Source of the DNA: Zygnema cylindricum
Taxonomy: Eukaryota > Streptophyta > Zygnematophyceae > Zygnematales > Zygnemataceae
Assembly: GCA_037447655.1 (NCBI GenBank)
Contig: JBBHKE010000895.1
Location: 1 to 17,296, forward strand
Direction: 5' to 3'
DNA: 17,296 bases
Part shown: positions 8,965 to 17,296 of the stretch, in pieces
Layout of the letters: each line of letters opens with the position of its first letter
Numbering within the stretch: position 1 is the first letter of the stretch
The notes under the pieces: model-generated
What the model was told of the DNA's origin: nothing
Database searches by the model: none
The model's input: only the letters and a program-made list of their open reading frames with translations
Position numbers and translations under genes: made by a program

Positions 8965-9535
8965 TTGTTTCAAAGAGAAGTGAGTAATCAGGTGAGTAGG
9001 TCCTGATTGTAGAGAAAGGGGTGAACCGGCACTACAAGTAAATTTCTTGCATCCCCAAATAAGGGTCAAGGAAAATGTAAGGTGGAAAAATAAATGTTTA
9101 GCCCACAAAGAGGAGGAGATATTCTGATTGGTCGAGGAGGTTATGGCTCCAAGATGCAATCTTGATTCCCCTTGCTATGGAAATATGGTGTCTATCCCTA
9201 ACAAATCCACTACACTTTATGCTATTTTTGAGCTACTGTACCTACAAACGGCTACGCGCCAACTGAACAACCTACCCTTCTACCGACATTACGCCGACTA
9301 AACCCCGCCGGCGTACTCTCCAACAATCCTGAGCCGACTATGCACCATGTCAACCAGGTACGATTCCCTTTTGCGCTAACGGACAGCTTAGGACTTGTCC
9401 ATATGTTCACCACAACCGTTTTTGTACTTTACTACACACCCGGTGGCATGTGGAAAATATTTTGTACCGCCACCAGATCACCCGACTCCCTGGACTATTC
9501 GATATTCGTATTGTGTTTACTAATTAACCGACATA
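8965..9535. other. Intergenic sequence, nothing firmly recognised
   Basis: Base composition is mixed. A 91-codon open frame starting near 9340 has no recognisable motif or signal of coding selection that I can see and is not called as a gene. Confidence 0.45.
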
Positions 9536-9662
9536 GGGTGAGGTTCCATGAGGGTTACTGTTTCGTACATGCCGTACCATTTGTTTTTTGTAAAAAAAAC
9601 AGGGTTACGGAATGATCGATTTGATTCTCCAAGGTTATGGGCGTAAACATAAACCGTCGGAT
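9536..9662. mobile_element. Partial second copy of the 4549-5254 Harbinger-like MITE
   Basis: GGGTGAGGTTCCATGAGG at 9536 resembles the GGGTGAACCTCCATTAGG tip. About 90 bp inward, 9624-9662 (ATTCTCCAAGGTTATGGGCG, then ACCGTCGGA) matches 4683-4720 of that element. The right end was not found. The copy looks truncated or diverged. Confidence 0.5.
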
Positions 9663-9914
9663 GCAGAGTCGGATACGCCATTGGTCGAAGCTTTCAGTTT
9701 GCAACAAGTGACCTGAAAGAAGTAAATTTTAAGAGACTGAACGAATAGCATTTTGCAGCGCATAAAAGTTAAAAAAATATCTATGATGAACGCGCGATCA
9801 GGTGGCTACACGTCGCATTGGCCATGTGCCTTCCGCCAGTGGATGCGAGGCCACCGGAATCCGTGAGAAAATCTTTGACGGAGGATATTCTTTCACGCTC
9901 TTGTTGCCATCCAC

Positions 9915-9967
9915 TAAGGGTACGGCCCCATGTAGCTAAGGGTACTTTCGCATGTAACCGAAATTTA
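9915..9967. repeat. Two extra Harbinger terminal-repeat-like motifs in tandem
   Basis: TAA-GGGTACGGCCCCATGTAG at 9915-9935 and TAA-GGGTACTTTCGCATGTAAC at 9937-9958 resemble the tip of the element that begins at 9968, in the same orientation and about 22-28 bp apart. Confidence 0.65.
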
Positions 9968-10743
9968 GGGTATGTCCCCATGTGAATAAGGTTTTTTTCC
10001 TGTCGTTTTCCAGTAAAACTCAGCGCCGTACTGCCTAAGTTGCAACCGTACGAAGGAATCGCAAATTTGTAGAGTACAATTTGCGTCATCCTCGAATTTA
10101 GGATGTATGAAAATTTGTCGTCTTGTGTTTTCCGACCCACTTCCACGACAAAAAACGTCATCTTCAACCTTTCGTTTAAAACACATGCGCGATGTGTGTT
10201 AAAACTAGGTATTTTCGATAAACAAATAGGAACGTATATTCACACGTGCCGTAATTTTCAAAAAAAATCATACGATTTCCAAGGACAAAAAAAAGTACAG
10301 AATTCGCTATGTTTTGTCTGTTTGCGTTATAATACGACGAAGAAAAGTACTCAATTTGTTTGGTTTTATCCGTTTTCGTCCAGTATAGATTATTTTTTTG
10401 CAGGGCTCTTCAAATTCCAATGCCATTTCACGGCGACCGGATAGGAGACGGAAAAAGGCAAAGCGCCTCGTCTTCAATTGTGAAACGACACAGGCTGAAA
10501 GGCAGTAAATCTACAATGTCACAATAAGACATGCGACGTCACAAGCAGTTCCAAAAAATAACGTGCGATCACAGATTGTAGACGTCGACAGCCGTCACAC
10601 GTATTGTCAACGTTTACAATCGTCACAAGCGTAAGTTACAATTTCGTCTTTACAGACATAGGTACACTTGAAACCAGGTCCGGCGGATCCGCGCTAAAAT
10701 ACAAAGTAAGTTCGCTAAGTTACAAGTACATGGGGACATACCC
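9968..10743. mobile_element. 776-bp PIF/Harbinger-like MITE with TTA target duplication
   Basis: The left end GGGTATGTCCCCATGT is repeated perfectly in inverted orientation at the right end (ACATGGGGACATACCC, ending at 10743). TTA flanks it at 9965-9967 and 10744-10746. The interior has several CGTCAC/GACGTC motifs and an open frame of 113 codons with no domain. It is probably non-autonomous. Confidence 0.8.
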
Positions 10744-10746
10744 TTA

Positions 10747-11183
10747 GTCCTGTTACTTTGTTTTTTAGCAAAGATTCTCCATGCAGCTTTCAGAACATTC
10801 GTATGTAAAGAAATGAAATCGTAACTTTAGATTGTGACGGGTGTAGACATGGGTGTAATTTGTACGATTGAAGACGCGTACAAAACTAGCGGCAATTGAT
10901 GATGTTTACAAAATAGAGAAGGTTGTAGACGTTTAGCTACTTGTGATATTGTAGATGTTTAGGGTTCGTGACATTTTGACGTCACGCGTACTTATAATAG
11001 CGTCGACGTCACAAATCCCAAATCATCATGCCATGGTTTCCCGATTTTTATTTTTCATCCGTTCTCACTCTACTTGCCACCAAAATAAGCTAGAATACAG
11101 CCAAAAAATTTATTTTTAAATTTTTTTCATTTGATACCTTTCTTGCCTTTTTTCATTGCAAGAACTGTGAGATAGACGCGTTA
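10747..11183. other. Intergenic stretch with a TGACGTCA palindrome
   Basis: There is no gene. TGACGTCA at 10977-10984 is a perfect CRE/bZIP-type core, and GTCGACGTCAC follows near 11001. Short blocks in inverse orientation (such as TTGTAGATGTTTA) resemble the interior of the preceding MITE, hinting at a diverged inverted fragment. Confidence 0.4.
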
Positions 11184-11701
11184 ATGGGAGAAGAAGAGAG
11201 AGAGAGAGAGGCGCTTTCACAGACTTCGCTTTTGCGAAATGGCGTTCGTTGGTCGAAACCCCCTCCACGACCCTTGTACGGAAAAAGCGCACGGAAAAAA
11301 GTCATGTTAAAATGTGTGTATTTTTTAGGTTTGAATTTATTTTACTTTGTAAATAGGCTGTCTAAGTAATCTATACCTGTCGTAATCACTAAAAGACAGA
11401 GATAGCCATGGCTACATAAGTAGCCAAGGAGACAAGAAGGGGGAAGGAGGGGAGTCTGTCTGGGCGTTACCAAAAGATATAAGATGGGCCAAGATTTTGT
11501 TGAAATTAAAAGATTTCTAGAGTATTTTTTAGGTTTAAATATATTAGTATAAAAGAAAAAAAAAAGACGGGCAGCCTGCCTCCACCTCCTCTCTCTAGCC
11601 CCCATACTTGTTGTAGTCAATAGAGGATAGAGTGGGTGGTTGATCCACGGCTGCCTTAGTTCAACAGGCAGTTATTTTTAGTAGGTTACTAAAAATATAC
11701 G
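11184..11701 (+). mobile_element. 3' internal remnant of a Ty1/copia element preceding LTR 1
   Basis: 11567-11660 (GGCAGCCTGCC, then CCCCCATACTTGTTG, then ACGGCTGCCTTAG) parallels 15517-15612 before LTR 3 (GGCAGTTTGC, CCCCACACTTGTCGC, ATGGCTGCCTATG). This is therefore the end of the internal region of a second, older copy. No coding remains. Further left, 11184-11560 includes a GA-rich start and two copies of GTATTTTTTAGGTTT (11319 and 11522), not assigned. Confidence 0.6.
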
Positions 11702-11785
11702 TGACGGACCCGAGATTTGATCTCGGTACCTGCGGTTCGTCAAGTTGGCCGATAGCGGTCAGCTTTATCCTATTAAACTAGGACC
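11702..11785 (-). other. tRNA-Arg-like segment, antisense at the 5' edge of LTR 1
   Basis: Read on the minus strand it has an A-box-like TAGTTTAATAGG, a well-formed D-arm (GTTT, loop AATAGGATA, AAGC) and a T-arm CCGAG-ATCAAAT-CTCGG containing a B-box-like core. The acceptor ends do not pair (GGTCCTA against GTCCGTC), so it is not a working tRNA gene. Confidence 0.6.
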
Positions 11786-12470
11786 AATGCTAAATGATAT
11801 AGTATGTGATAGATATATATATATATATCTAGGGAGGAACAAATCCATTTTAACTAAAACTGTATACGGCATGCATAGATAAAGTTTTATGAAAGTACGA
11901 AGTACGATTCTATTTCAAAACGGATACCACGCATTTTGTTTCGACAGAGAAACAAATGTCGCGCAAGTATTTATAACGGCTAAGATTGCGTCTCGCTTCA
12001 AATCCAACGGCGCACATCATCGCCAAAATCTCGGAGTGGTCACTTTGGCGTTTTGTGACGTGGCATGACTTGGAGCCACGTAGAGAGATGACATTCGGTC
12101 ATGGAATTCTGAGGAATGTACGGACGAGTGAAAAACAGACAGGCGTCCGCTTAATAGCCTTATCAAACATAGGCCGTACAAAAGGTACACCGGTAGTAGT
12201 ACTTTTTGGTATGGTACGGTAATCTGATTGGTCCGTACTTCAGTAGATAGAAGTTATTAGAGGGAATCAGGACTTAGAAAATTTTGGTAGGTAGTCACCT
12301 CTCTCTTTGAGAGTTTCTATAAATTGGCATTTTAAGTGCCTCATAACTTATCGGCTGGTTGGCCGTTTTCAGTGAATCTTTTTGCAACGGACTTAAGGGA
12401 GTCCAAGCTGCATAGGGTTGCAATCAAACTGTCATTTTGCCTTACTGGATAGCAGTGGTTGTGGCTTGAA
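11702..12470 (+). mobile_element. Copia-family LTR 1 (diverged, right end truncated)
   Basis: Homologous to LTR 2 and LTR 3 in order: antisense tRNA-like segment, GAAACAAATGTC palindrome zone, ATTGGTCCGTACTTC, GGACTTAGAAAATTTTGG, a CTATAAATT TATA-like box near 12319, and the GGACTTAAGGGAGTCC hairpin. Similarity fades near 12470 before the U5 end, and LTR 2 begins shortly after. The 5' boundary is inferred from the TGACGGACC alignment. Confidence 0.75.
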
Positions 12471-12538
12471 GTGGGTTAGTTAAATAGTATCTAGAGGCTT
12501 CCAGTATTCTGTGGTCCAATATAGGACACGGAACTGCA

Positions 12539-12606
12539 GATTTGATCCTGGTTCTTCTGATGTATACCGTACAGATTCCCGCCTTATCCACTAGACGTAA
12601 TAAAGA
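12539..12606 (-). other. tRNA-Arg-like segment in LTR 2
   Basis: The minus strand reads GTCTAGTGGATAAGGCG (A-box region, very like tRNA-Arg D-arms) and, about 30 bp on, ACCAGGATCAAATCTG (B-box-like). It occupies the same position in the LTR as in LTR 1 and LTR 3. Confidence 0.55.
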
Positions 12607-12728
12607 GCGAATCACTCACGGAGTTGGAATAGTATTTAAAGTGAACTACACCTACATCATCCATTTAACGGCGAAACCAAACTACATGTACACGGAAAGG
12701 AACCGCACTAAAATAATACGGGATGCAT

Positions 12729-12755
12729 GAAACAAATGTCGAAGACATTTGTTTC
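12729..12755. other. Perfect 12-bp palindrome in LTR 2
   Basis: GAAACAAATGTC and GACATTTGTTTC are separated by GAA. Related but rearranged arms occur in LTR 1 (11931-11960) and LTR 3 (15885-15910). Confidence 0.9.
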
Positions 12756-13179
12756 GACGACCGAGATTAAAGGTTAGAAATACAATCGATTGGCTCACAT
12801 TTCAGCCAGTTGTACGAAATGACAATTTTGACATTTTATCGACGTGCCGACACCATATGACACGTGGCAATATCTTAGAGGATTGCGGGATCTCCGGAAC
12901 GCGAGATGACAAGTTCGGATGTGACAAATGTCACATTATGGCGGTGTCGTACAATGACGGTACAGAAAGTACTCCAGTACCTGTAATTTCTTGTAAGGTA
13001 CAGTCATATGATTGGTGCGTACCTCTATACTAGGGGGCTTGGAGGGGGGGTTTTAGGACTTAGAATATTTTTGGTACATAGCCGCCTCTGTCCTAGATAG
13101 CATCTGTATAAATCAGACAACTTTGCCATTTAATATCAAATCATTTAGTTAACCATTTTCAGTGATTCTTTTTTGCTGT

Positions 13180-13217
13180 GGACTCAAGGGAGTCCAGGCT
13201 ACACAGGGGTGTAGTCG
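13180..13217 (+). promoter_or_regulatory. Two tandem leader hairpins in LTR 2
   Basis: GGACTC-AAGG-GAGTCC (13180-13195) is followed by CTACAC-AGGG-GTGTAG (about 13199-13214). Each has a 6-bp stem and a 4-base loop, downstream of the TATA-like box and so within the predicted transcript. The equivalents are 12389-12404 in LTR 1 and 16336-16351 in LTR 3, each with its following partner. Confidence 0.65.
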
Positions 13218-13483
13218 GTCAGAGTTTTAGCCTGCCAGGGTGTCTGCATTTCTGAGGGAAAGCCAAAATGGGTGAATGTGTCCAAAACTCATATTCTAAC
13301 TTGCATTATGTGGTGGAACTGAGCACATAGAAAGTCTTATTTCACAAGGGTGAAGTTGTTATGGGGTTCTGATTGTCAAGGGGTCAATCATTTGGGTTTA
13401 TATAAACTAGGAGTAGCCACCATCTAGATTAGCTTCTTTGGACCTACGAATTATGTGGGGGAATGGACCCCATATAATTACAC

Positions 13484-13496
13484 GTTATGGGCCCAC
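13484..13496 (+). promoter_or_regulatory. Primer-binding site for an initiator tRNA-Met half-molecule
   Basis: GTTATGGGCCCAC lies one base after the LTR end. GTTATGGGCCCA is complementary to the anticodon stem-loop of initiator tRNA-Met (TGGGCCCATAAC), the arrangement known from copia-type elements such as Drosophila copia. It confirms the LTR 2 right end and the plus orientation. Confidence 0.85.
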
Positions 13497-13794
13497 CATC
13501 TAGGGTGCCTATTTAAGGGTACTTTTCTAATGTACTTGTTTCAGGACAAGTGAGGCTTCCGCCATCGGCCTTTGGTGGAACTCACTACGGAGAATCATCT
13601 AGGGCTTCCCAGGAACCAACCAGATTTCTGTTGCAACGGAAGGTGAAGGAAAAATCATTTCCATGAAACAGGGAAAAGGGGAGAAGGGAAAAGGAACATC
13701 GATGGTGAGGGGAGCTAGGCTCTTGGCTACGGTTCCACTTGTAGGGGTTATAACTGAACCAAAAAGTGAAAAAAATGACAGAAAAATTTGGTAA

Positions 13795-14280
13795 TACAAA
13801 AACATTATAGCAAAACATCTTATACTTAGAAACGTGTCTAAGTCCATAGCTATCACTCTTATAAACTTAACCAAGTCTTCAGAAATCTGGGAAATACTGA
13901 TTCAGATTTATAAGAGTGAAACTATACAGAGGCAGCAATTAGTAAAACATGATATAGAGGCCTATGTTTTTAAAGGCGGTATCATAATAGAGTTTTGCAA
14001 TGATATTGCTGCATTATATGTTAAGTTTGCTAATGCAGGTTATGTAGAATCTGAGGTGAGAAAGATTAACACACTAATCATGAAACTTCCAAACGAGTAC
14101 AAAGACATAATTTATCGTATGCAGGCAATGGATTGCTCCTCATGGACTTCGAGCATTACCATGGGGATGATTCTTGTGAGGGAAAGCACTTTGGAGCTTC
14201 GAAGGGGAAGTGACAGGATGAATGCACTGAGAGCTGGTGGTGACCGGCGGAAGTGTGATGAGAGGAATGATGGTGATTGA
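13795..14280 (+). pseudogene. Ty1/copia gag (UBN2-type) remnant
   Basis: The open stretch reads VSKSIAITLINL, SSEIWEILIQIYKSETIQR, KGGIIIEFCNDIAALYVKFA and INTLIMKLPNEYKDIIY. This is the usual copia gag order of 'SKSI..L', 'EIW..L...Y', 'GG.I.E....' and 'LP..Y..I'. The codon sometimes taken as the start is GTG inside the domain; the frame is open back to 13795 but has no clear ATG, so the N-terminus is lost or frameshifted. It ends with TGA at 14278, before the zinc knuckle. The structural protein would have packaged element RNA; this copy is not intact. Confidence 0.85.
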
Positions 14281-14366
14281 CGAAATCTAATGAGAGGAAG
14301 AAAGATAAATATTAACCTTATTGGAACTTCGATAGAAAGAGAGAAAGAGGAAAAGAAAAGGGAGCT

Positions 14367-14807
14367 TTGAAAGGAGGGGTTTACTTCTTTTGTAGGGAAC
14401 CGGGTCACTATATGGCGGAATGTCCTTGTTTGGAAGAGATTAGAAGTTGGAATGTGAATAAAGAGGAAGAAGGGGAAGAGGAGAAACACGATGAATATAT
14501 TTTGGAGCTTCTTCACATCAGTAGTATAGGAAAGAGAGAAAAGCACACTGGAATTCCACAAAAGCAACGGTGTGCTTTTGGAGGTATAAGGGAAGTGAAG
14601 AGATGGGAGGAACTTGAGGGAGTTAAACATGATGAGGATATAAAGGAGTATAGAGTAAATGACTTAGAAATGAGAAAGTCAATTATAGAATTAAAATTGG
14701 GAGAAGGGAAAAATCAAAATATTGAGTATATTCTAATAGATATTTCGGAGACGAAAAACCGGTCGAAAAAAGAGACTTCAACAGATTCCGAGGAAAGGGG
14801 GAAGTAA
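14367..14807 (+). pseudogene. Gag C-terminal zinc-knuckle remnant
   Basis: The frame begins near KGGVYFFCREPGHYMAECP, a CCHC knuckle (C-x4-H-x4-C present) in which the first Cys is replaced by Tyr (TAC). A Lys/Glu-rich tail follows. In copia polyproteins this motif sits after the UBN2 region in the same frame; here a stop and about 90 bp of degenerate purine-rich sequence separate them. No protease or integrase follows. Confidence 0.75.
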
Positions 14808-14851
14808 ATCTAAAAGGAGCTTCAAAAGACAAGGGATAAAATGAAAATTTA

Positions 14852-15430
14852 ATGAAAGGTTTAGGGAAGGAGAAATATTTTTTGGGATTCAAAAAAAAAA
14901 GTGAAAGTGAAAAGACTCATATGGATCTAAAAAGGGGAAATGGGGAAAAATCAGAAAATGGGGTAATTATCATAAATAATCATTTGAGTACGGAAGATGT
15001 AGATTTTATGAGGAACTTAGTGGGGACTTTTGATTTAAGATAAATTTGGGGGGTAATGGATTTGACATCACCGATAGGAGTGATGCCATTTATGAAGGTG
15101 TGCTTGTAAAAGGGTAAGCATCTAGGTATGTGTTGCAGGTTGGGGTATGTACTGCAGGTTGGGGATAGGGCTGGCTGTTTGAATTGCAAGTGGGAATCTG
15201 GATTTTGCTCGGATAAAAAGAGATGGGGTGGAAAAAATCCTTGCTCCAAGAGCTCGGATTTATGAAAAGTGACATGCAAAATAAAATGTATAATCAGCAA
15301 GATGAAATTATTATTTCGAATCATCTAATACACCTTCTTAAATACGAGGGTATTCACTTAAAGTTTTATGAAGGGACAAGGAAAAACAGAAGGAAAATAT
15401 ATGTATTTGTTGTTTTTGATGGGAGTTGAA
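14852..15430 (+). pseudogene. 3' pol fragment: reverse transcriptase C-terminus and RNase H, multiply broken
   Basis: MKGLGKEKYFLGFKKK at 14852 matches the copia RT motif 'MkDLG..kYFLG.e'. Further on, in shifting frames, are VGDRAGCLNCKWESGFC (compare 'DADWAGC.d.R.STSGyc') near 15150-15210, WKKSLLQELGF at 15229, and NQQDEIIISN...KGIHLKFY-like sequence to 15430 (compare 'DNQsAI.i..N......KHI...f'). Stops and frameshifts separate the blocks. Protease, integrase and most of RT are absent, so a large internal deletion lies near 14810-14850. Confidence 0.75.
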
Positions 15431-15659
15431 AGAAAAGTAGACTAGAAAATATGGGGAGTGTTGAATTTTATGTAATTTCTTTGTTTGAAATAGGAAAAAT
15501 AAAGGAAGAGAAAACAGCAAAGGCAGTTTGCTTCTCACTCAACTCTCCAAGTCCCCACACTTGTCGCAATCGCCGAAGACTGAAGAGGGAGTCAAAACCA
15601 TGGCTGCCTATGCTGTCCAAAAAGACAAAGTAGGCTTAATTTAGTCATACCAAAAGGGG
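15431..15659 (+). other. 3' internal untranslated region and polypurine tract
   Basis: A non-coding stretch similar to 11567-11700, ending in AAAAGGGG (15652-15659), the expected polypurine tract for plus-strand priming directly before the 3' LTR. Confidence 0.6.
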
Positions 15660-15660
15660 C

Positions 15661-15741
15661 TACCGGAACGGATTTGATCCTGGTACCTTCCGTCCGTCAG
15701 AGTAGCCAGTAGCCGTTAACTTTATCCTATTGTGTAGGACC
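15661..15741 (-). other. tRNA-Arg-like segment in LTR 3
   Basis: The minus strand reads GGTCCTA, ACAATAGGATAAAG (A-box/D-arm region) and, further on, ACCAGGATCAAATCCG (B-box-like). It shares GATTTGATC and TTTATCCTATT (plus-strand sense) with LTR 1. The acceptor stem is not paired, so it is a relic. Confidence 0.55.
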
Positions 15742-16335
15742 AATGCAAAAGTATATAATGTACGATAATTATATGAAGACGGACAACTTGATATGTCAAT
15801 TAAACAGATTACGAGACGAACTTTACACAAAAATGAACCAGACCGCACGAATTCATGACCACATGGAATTAACGAAACGACATTTCATTTCGACGAACGA
15901 AATCATATGTTGGTTACGGACCGAAGGCCATGGTGCATGCCGATATCGCAGAATGGTCGGTTTGTCAATTTGCGGTAAGCGTCACACACCATGACACGTG
16001 GAAGCATCTCATTGACTTGCAAAATCTCCGAGAAGCATCACACCAAGTCCGAATGTGACTGGCGTCAATTTTATAGCCATGTTGTATAGTGGCCCACAAA
16101 AAATACTCCAGCGCCTGTACTCTTCAGTACGGTACAATCCTAAGATTTGGTGCGTACTTCAATAGAAAAGGGTTTAGAGAGGGATTTAGGACTTAGAAAA
16201 TTAGAAGGTAGCGCCTCTCTCTGATAGAACTATTGTACAAATTTTCAACTTTGACCAGCCATAACTAACTATGTCAACTTTGATCAGCCATCACTAACTG
16301 CTCAAGGGAGTAAATTCATTGATTCTTTTTGCTAC

Positions 16336-16372
16336 GGACTCAGGGGAGTCCAGGTTACACAAAGGTGTAGTC
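16336..16372 (+). promoter_or_regulatory. Two tandem leader hairpins in LTR 3
   Basis: GGACTC-AGGG-GAGTCC at 16336-16351, then TTACAC-AAAG-GTGTAG, in which the first position becomes a U-G wobble pair. Loop bases vary while stems stay pairable. Confidence 0.65.
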
Positions 16373-16642
16373 GGTGAGAGATTTTGCGTGCCAGGGTGGT
16401 TACATTTGTAAGGGAAAGTCAAAATGGGGGAATGTGTCCAAATACTCATATTCTTACTTTGAACTCTGTTGGGGAACTTAGCACACACATTGTATTCTTT
16501 CACGGGGGTAAAGCTCTATTGTGGTTCTAATTGTCGAGGTGTCAGTCATTTGGGTTTGTATCAACTTGGAGTCGGCACTATCTAGATAAACTTCTTTGGA
16601 TCTGCGAATTCTGTGGGGGATTGGAGCTCACAGAATTTGACA

Positions 16643-16828
16643 TGCGACATGCCAAATCGTTTCAAAAGTTACGACGTGTCTTGCGACGCTTCAAAAAGTT
16701 TTGAAACACGACGGTGCGGCAAAGACAAATTGTACACAATGACAACCCTCACGGGTATTTTCGAGGGATACTATCGTCAAAAACTTTAGTAACAATTTGG
16801 AGTAAACACATAGAGACAAATGAAATCC
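16643..16828. other. LTR 3 right flank, possibly the interior of a MITE
   Basis: CATGCGACATG and TTACGACGTG-type motifs faintly resemble 10530-10570 in the interior of the 9968-10743 element, with the well-matched right end following. No coding seen. Confidence 0.4.
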
Positions 16829-16895
16829 GGGTCCGTCGGATCCGCGCTAAAATACAAAGTAAGTTCGCTAAATTTTAATACATGGGGCCGTACCA
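16829..16895. mobile_element. Right end of a second 9968-10743-type Harbinger-like element
   Basis: GTCCGTCGGATCCGCGC, then AAAATACAAAGTAAGTTCGC and TACATGGGGCCGTACC match 10678-10743. The tip (in reverse GGTACGGCCCCATGTA) is closer to the extra motif at 9918 than to the tip of the 9968 element. TAA follows at 16896-16898. A left end was not identified nearby. Confidence 0.7.
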
Positions 16896-16898
16896 TAA

Positions 16899-17296
16899 CC
16901 ATTCTAGCATTTTCGTACGCTTTTATAAATCTTAAGTTTCGTCAACCCGTACAGATTTTATCGAATGCCTCGTACGAGTCACTTTTTACTTCCGCTAGTA
17001 CAAATATGTGGTCACACTTTGCTGTCAAAGATTCTATATAGATTCACACGATCGTAATAGCTTCTTACATGTAGCCAACCAGAATGTTCCACGACACAAT
17101 GGAATGCATGCTTCAGTAAACGTATTTTTGACGTTTACTGACATCGCGTAATGGAACCTAATTCACACTGTGTGTTTGTGCATAAATGTGCAATTCGTAC
17201 GGATTTGAACATTTATCCGAAAATTACGTAGTATTCGCTTGTTCTTTAAATTACGTAAATTTCGTATGTTTCACACTGTACGAGACATTGTACGAA
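16899..17296. other. Intergenic sequence with a strong hairpin
   Basis: CAGTAAACGT (17114-17123) and ACGTTTACTG (17131-17140) form a perfect 10-bp stem around a 7-base loop. GTTCCA (about 17085) and TGGAAC (about 17152) extend it as an imperfect foldback. No gene seen; ends are AT-rich with repeated TACGTA-like motifs. Confidence 0.6.

Larger units (their letters stand above)
12524..13482 (+). mobile_element. Copia-family LTR 2 (5' LTR of the internally deleted element)
   Basis: The right boundary is set by the terminal ACA at 13482, immediately followed by the primer-binding site. It aligns along its length with LTR 3; shared blocks include GACACGTGG, TTAGGACTTAGAA, GTGATTC, GGGAGTCCAGG, GTGTAGTCGGT, GTCATTTGGG-like and GTGGGGGA. 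A TGTATAAATC TATA-like box lies near 13104. The left boundary (near 12524) is inferred by comparison with the other two LTRs. No clean target duplication was found around the element. Confidence 0.78.
15660..16642 (+). mobile_element. Copia-family LTR 3 (3' LTR)
   Basis: It follows the polypurine tract and ends TTTGACA at 16642, matching the ATTACA end of LTR 2. Length is about 983 bp against about 959 bp for LTR 2. It shares the whole block order. The two LTRs differ at many positions and by indels, so insertion is old or the pair has been assembled by recombination. Confidence 0.77.

Noticed and set aside
9340-9615. 91-codon plus-strand open frame as a gene
   Set aside because: No motif, no splice or promoter support, and its end overlaps a partial MITE copy.
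10103-10444. 113-codon open frame as a transposase fragment
   Set aside because: It lies within the 776-bp MITE but shows no DDE-type or HTH motif.
11702-11785. A functional tRNA-Arg gene on the minus strand
   Set aside because: The acceptor stem cannot pair, the anticodon loop is abnormal, and the segment recurs as part of each LTR.

Overview
The window is eukaryotic and looks like repeat-rich plant-lineage DNA. It has spliced coding sequence, very long purine/pyrimidine simple repeats, several small inverted-repeat transposons and a decayed Ty1/copia retrotransposon. The best clue to the organism is the only host gene I can support: a Shaker-family potassium channel on the minus strand whose voltage-sensor sequence most resembles plant outward rectifiers (SKOR/GORK type). 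I infer a streptophyte (land plant or charophyte alga). No species can be named from the sequence alone.

Layout. 1-2632: 5' part of the K+ channel gene, read right to left. The start codon is at 2632, four exons fit with consistent splice phases, and the rest of the gene lies beyond the left edge. Its introns are almost entirely low-complexity. 2771-8283: two direct copies (A and B) of an anonymous unit of about 2 kb, separated by about 180 bp packed with CGATATATCG-type palindromes. Copy A also holds two small DNA transposons that copy B lacks, so B preserves both empty sites: a 641-bp hAT-like element with an 8-bp target duplication and a 706-bp PIF/Harbinger-like element with a TTA duplication. 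Both copies share an older, degraded inverted-repeat element, whose compact relative sits at 8749-8964. 8284-11180: intergenic sequence with more Harbinger-like elements (the best is 9968-10743), one preceded by extra terminal-repeat-like motifs. 11560-16642: Ty1/copia remains, comprising the 3' end of one element (LTR 1), then LTR 2, a primer-binding site matching the middle of initiator tRNA-Met, broken gag and zinc-knuckle sequence, a small 3' fragment of pol, and LTR 3. 16643-17296: flank containing the end of another Harbinger-like element and a strong hairpin.

Apart from the channel, nothing here appears to be a working protein gene. The retrotransposon lacks protease, integrase and most of reverse transcriptase. 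The least explained structure is in its LTRs. Each carries a tRNA-Arg-like sequence in antisense at its 5' edge, and two tandem RNA hairpins in the leader whose stems are kept by paired or wobble changes across the three copies. I saw no defence system, CRISPR array, rRNA or intact tRNA gene.
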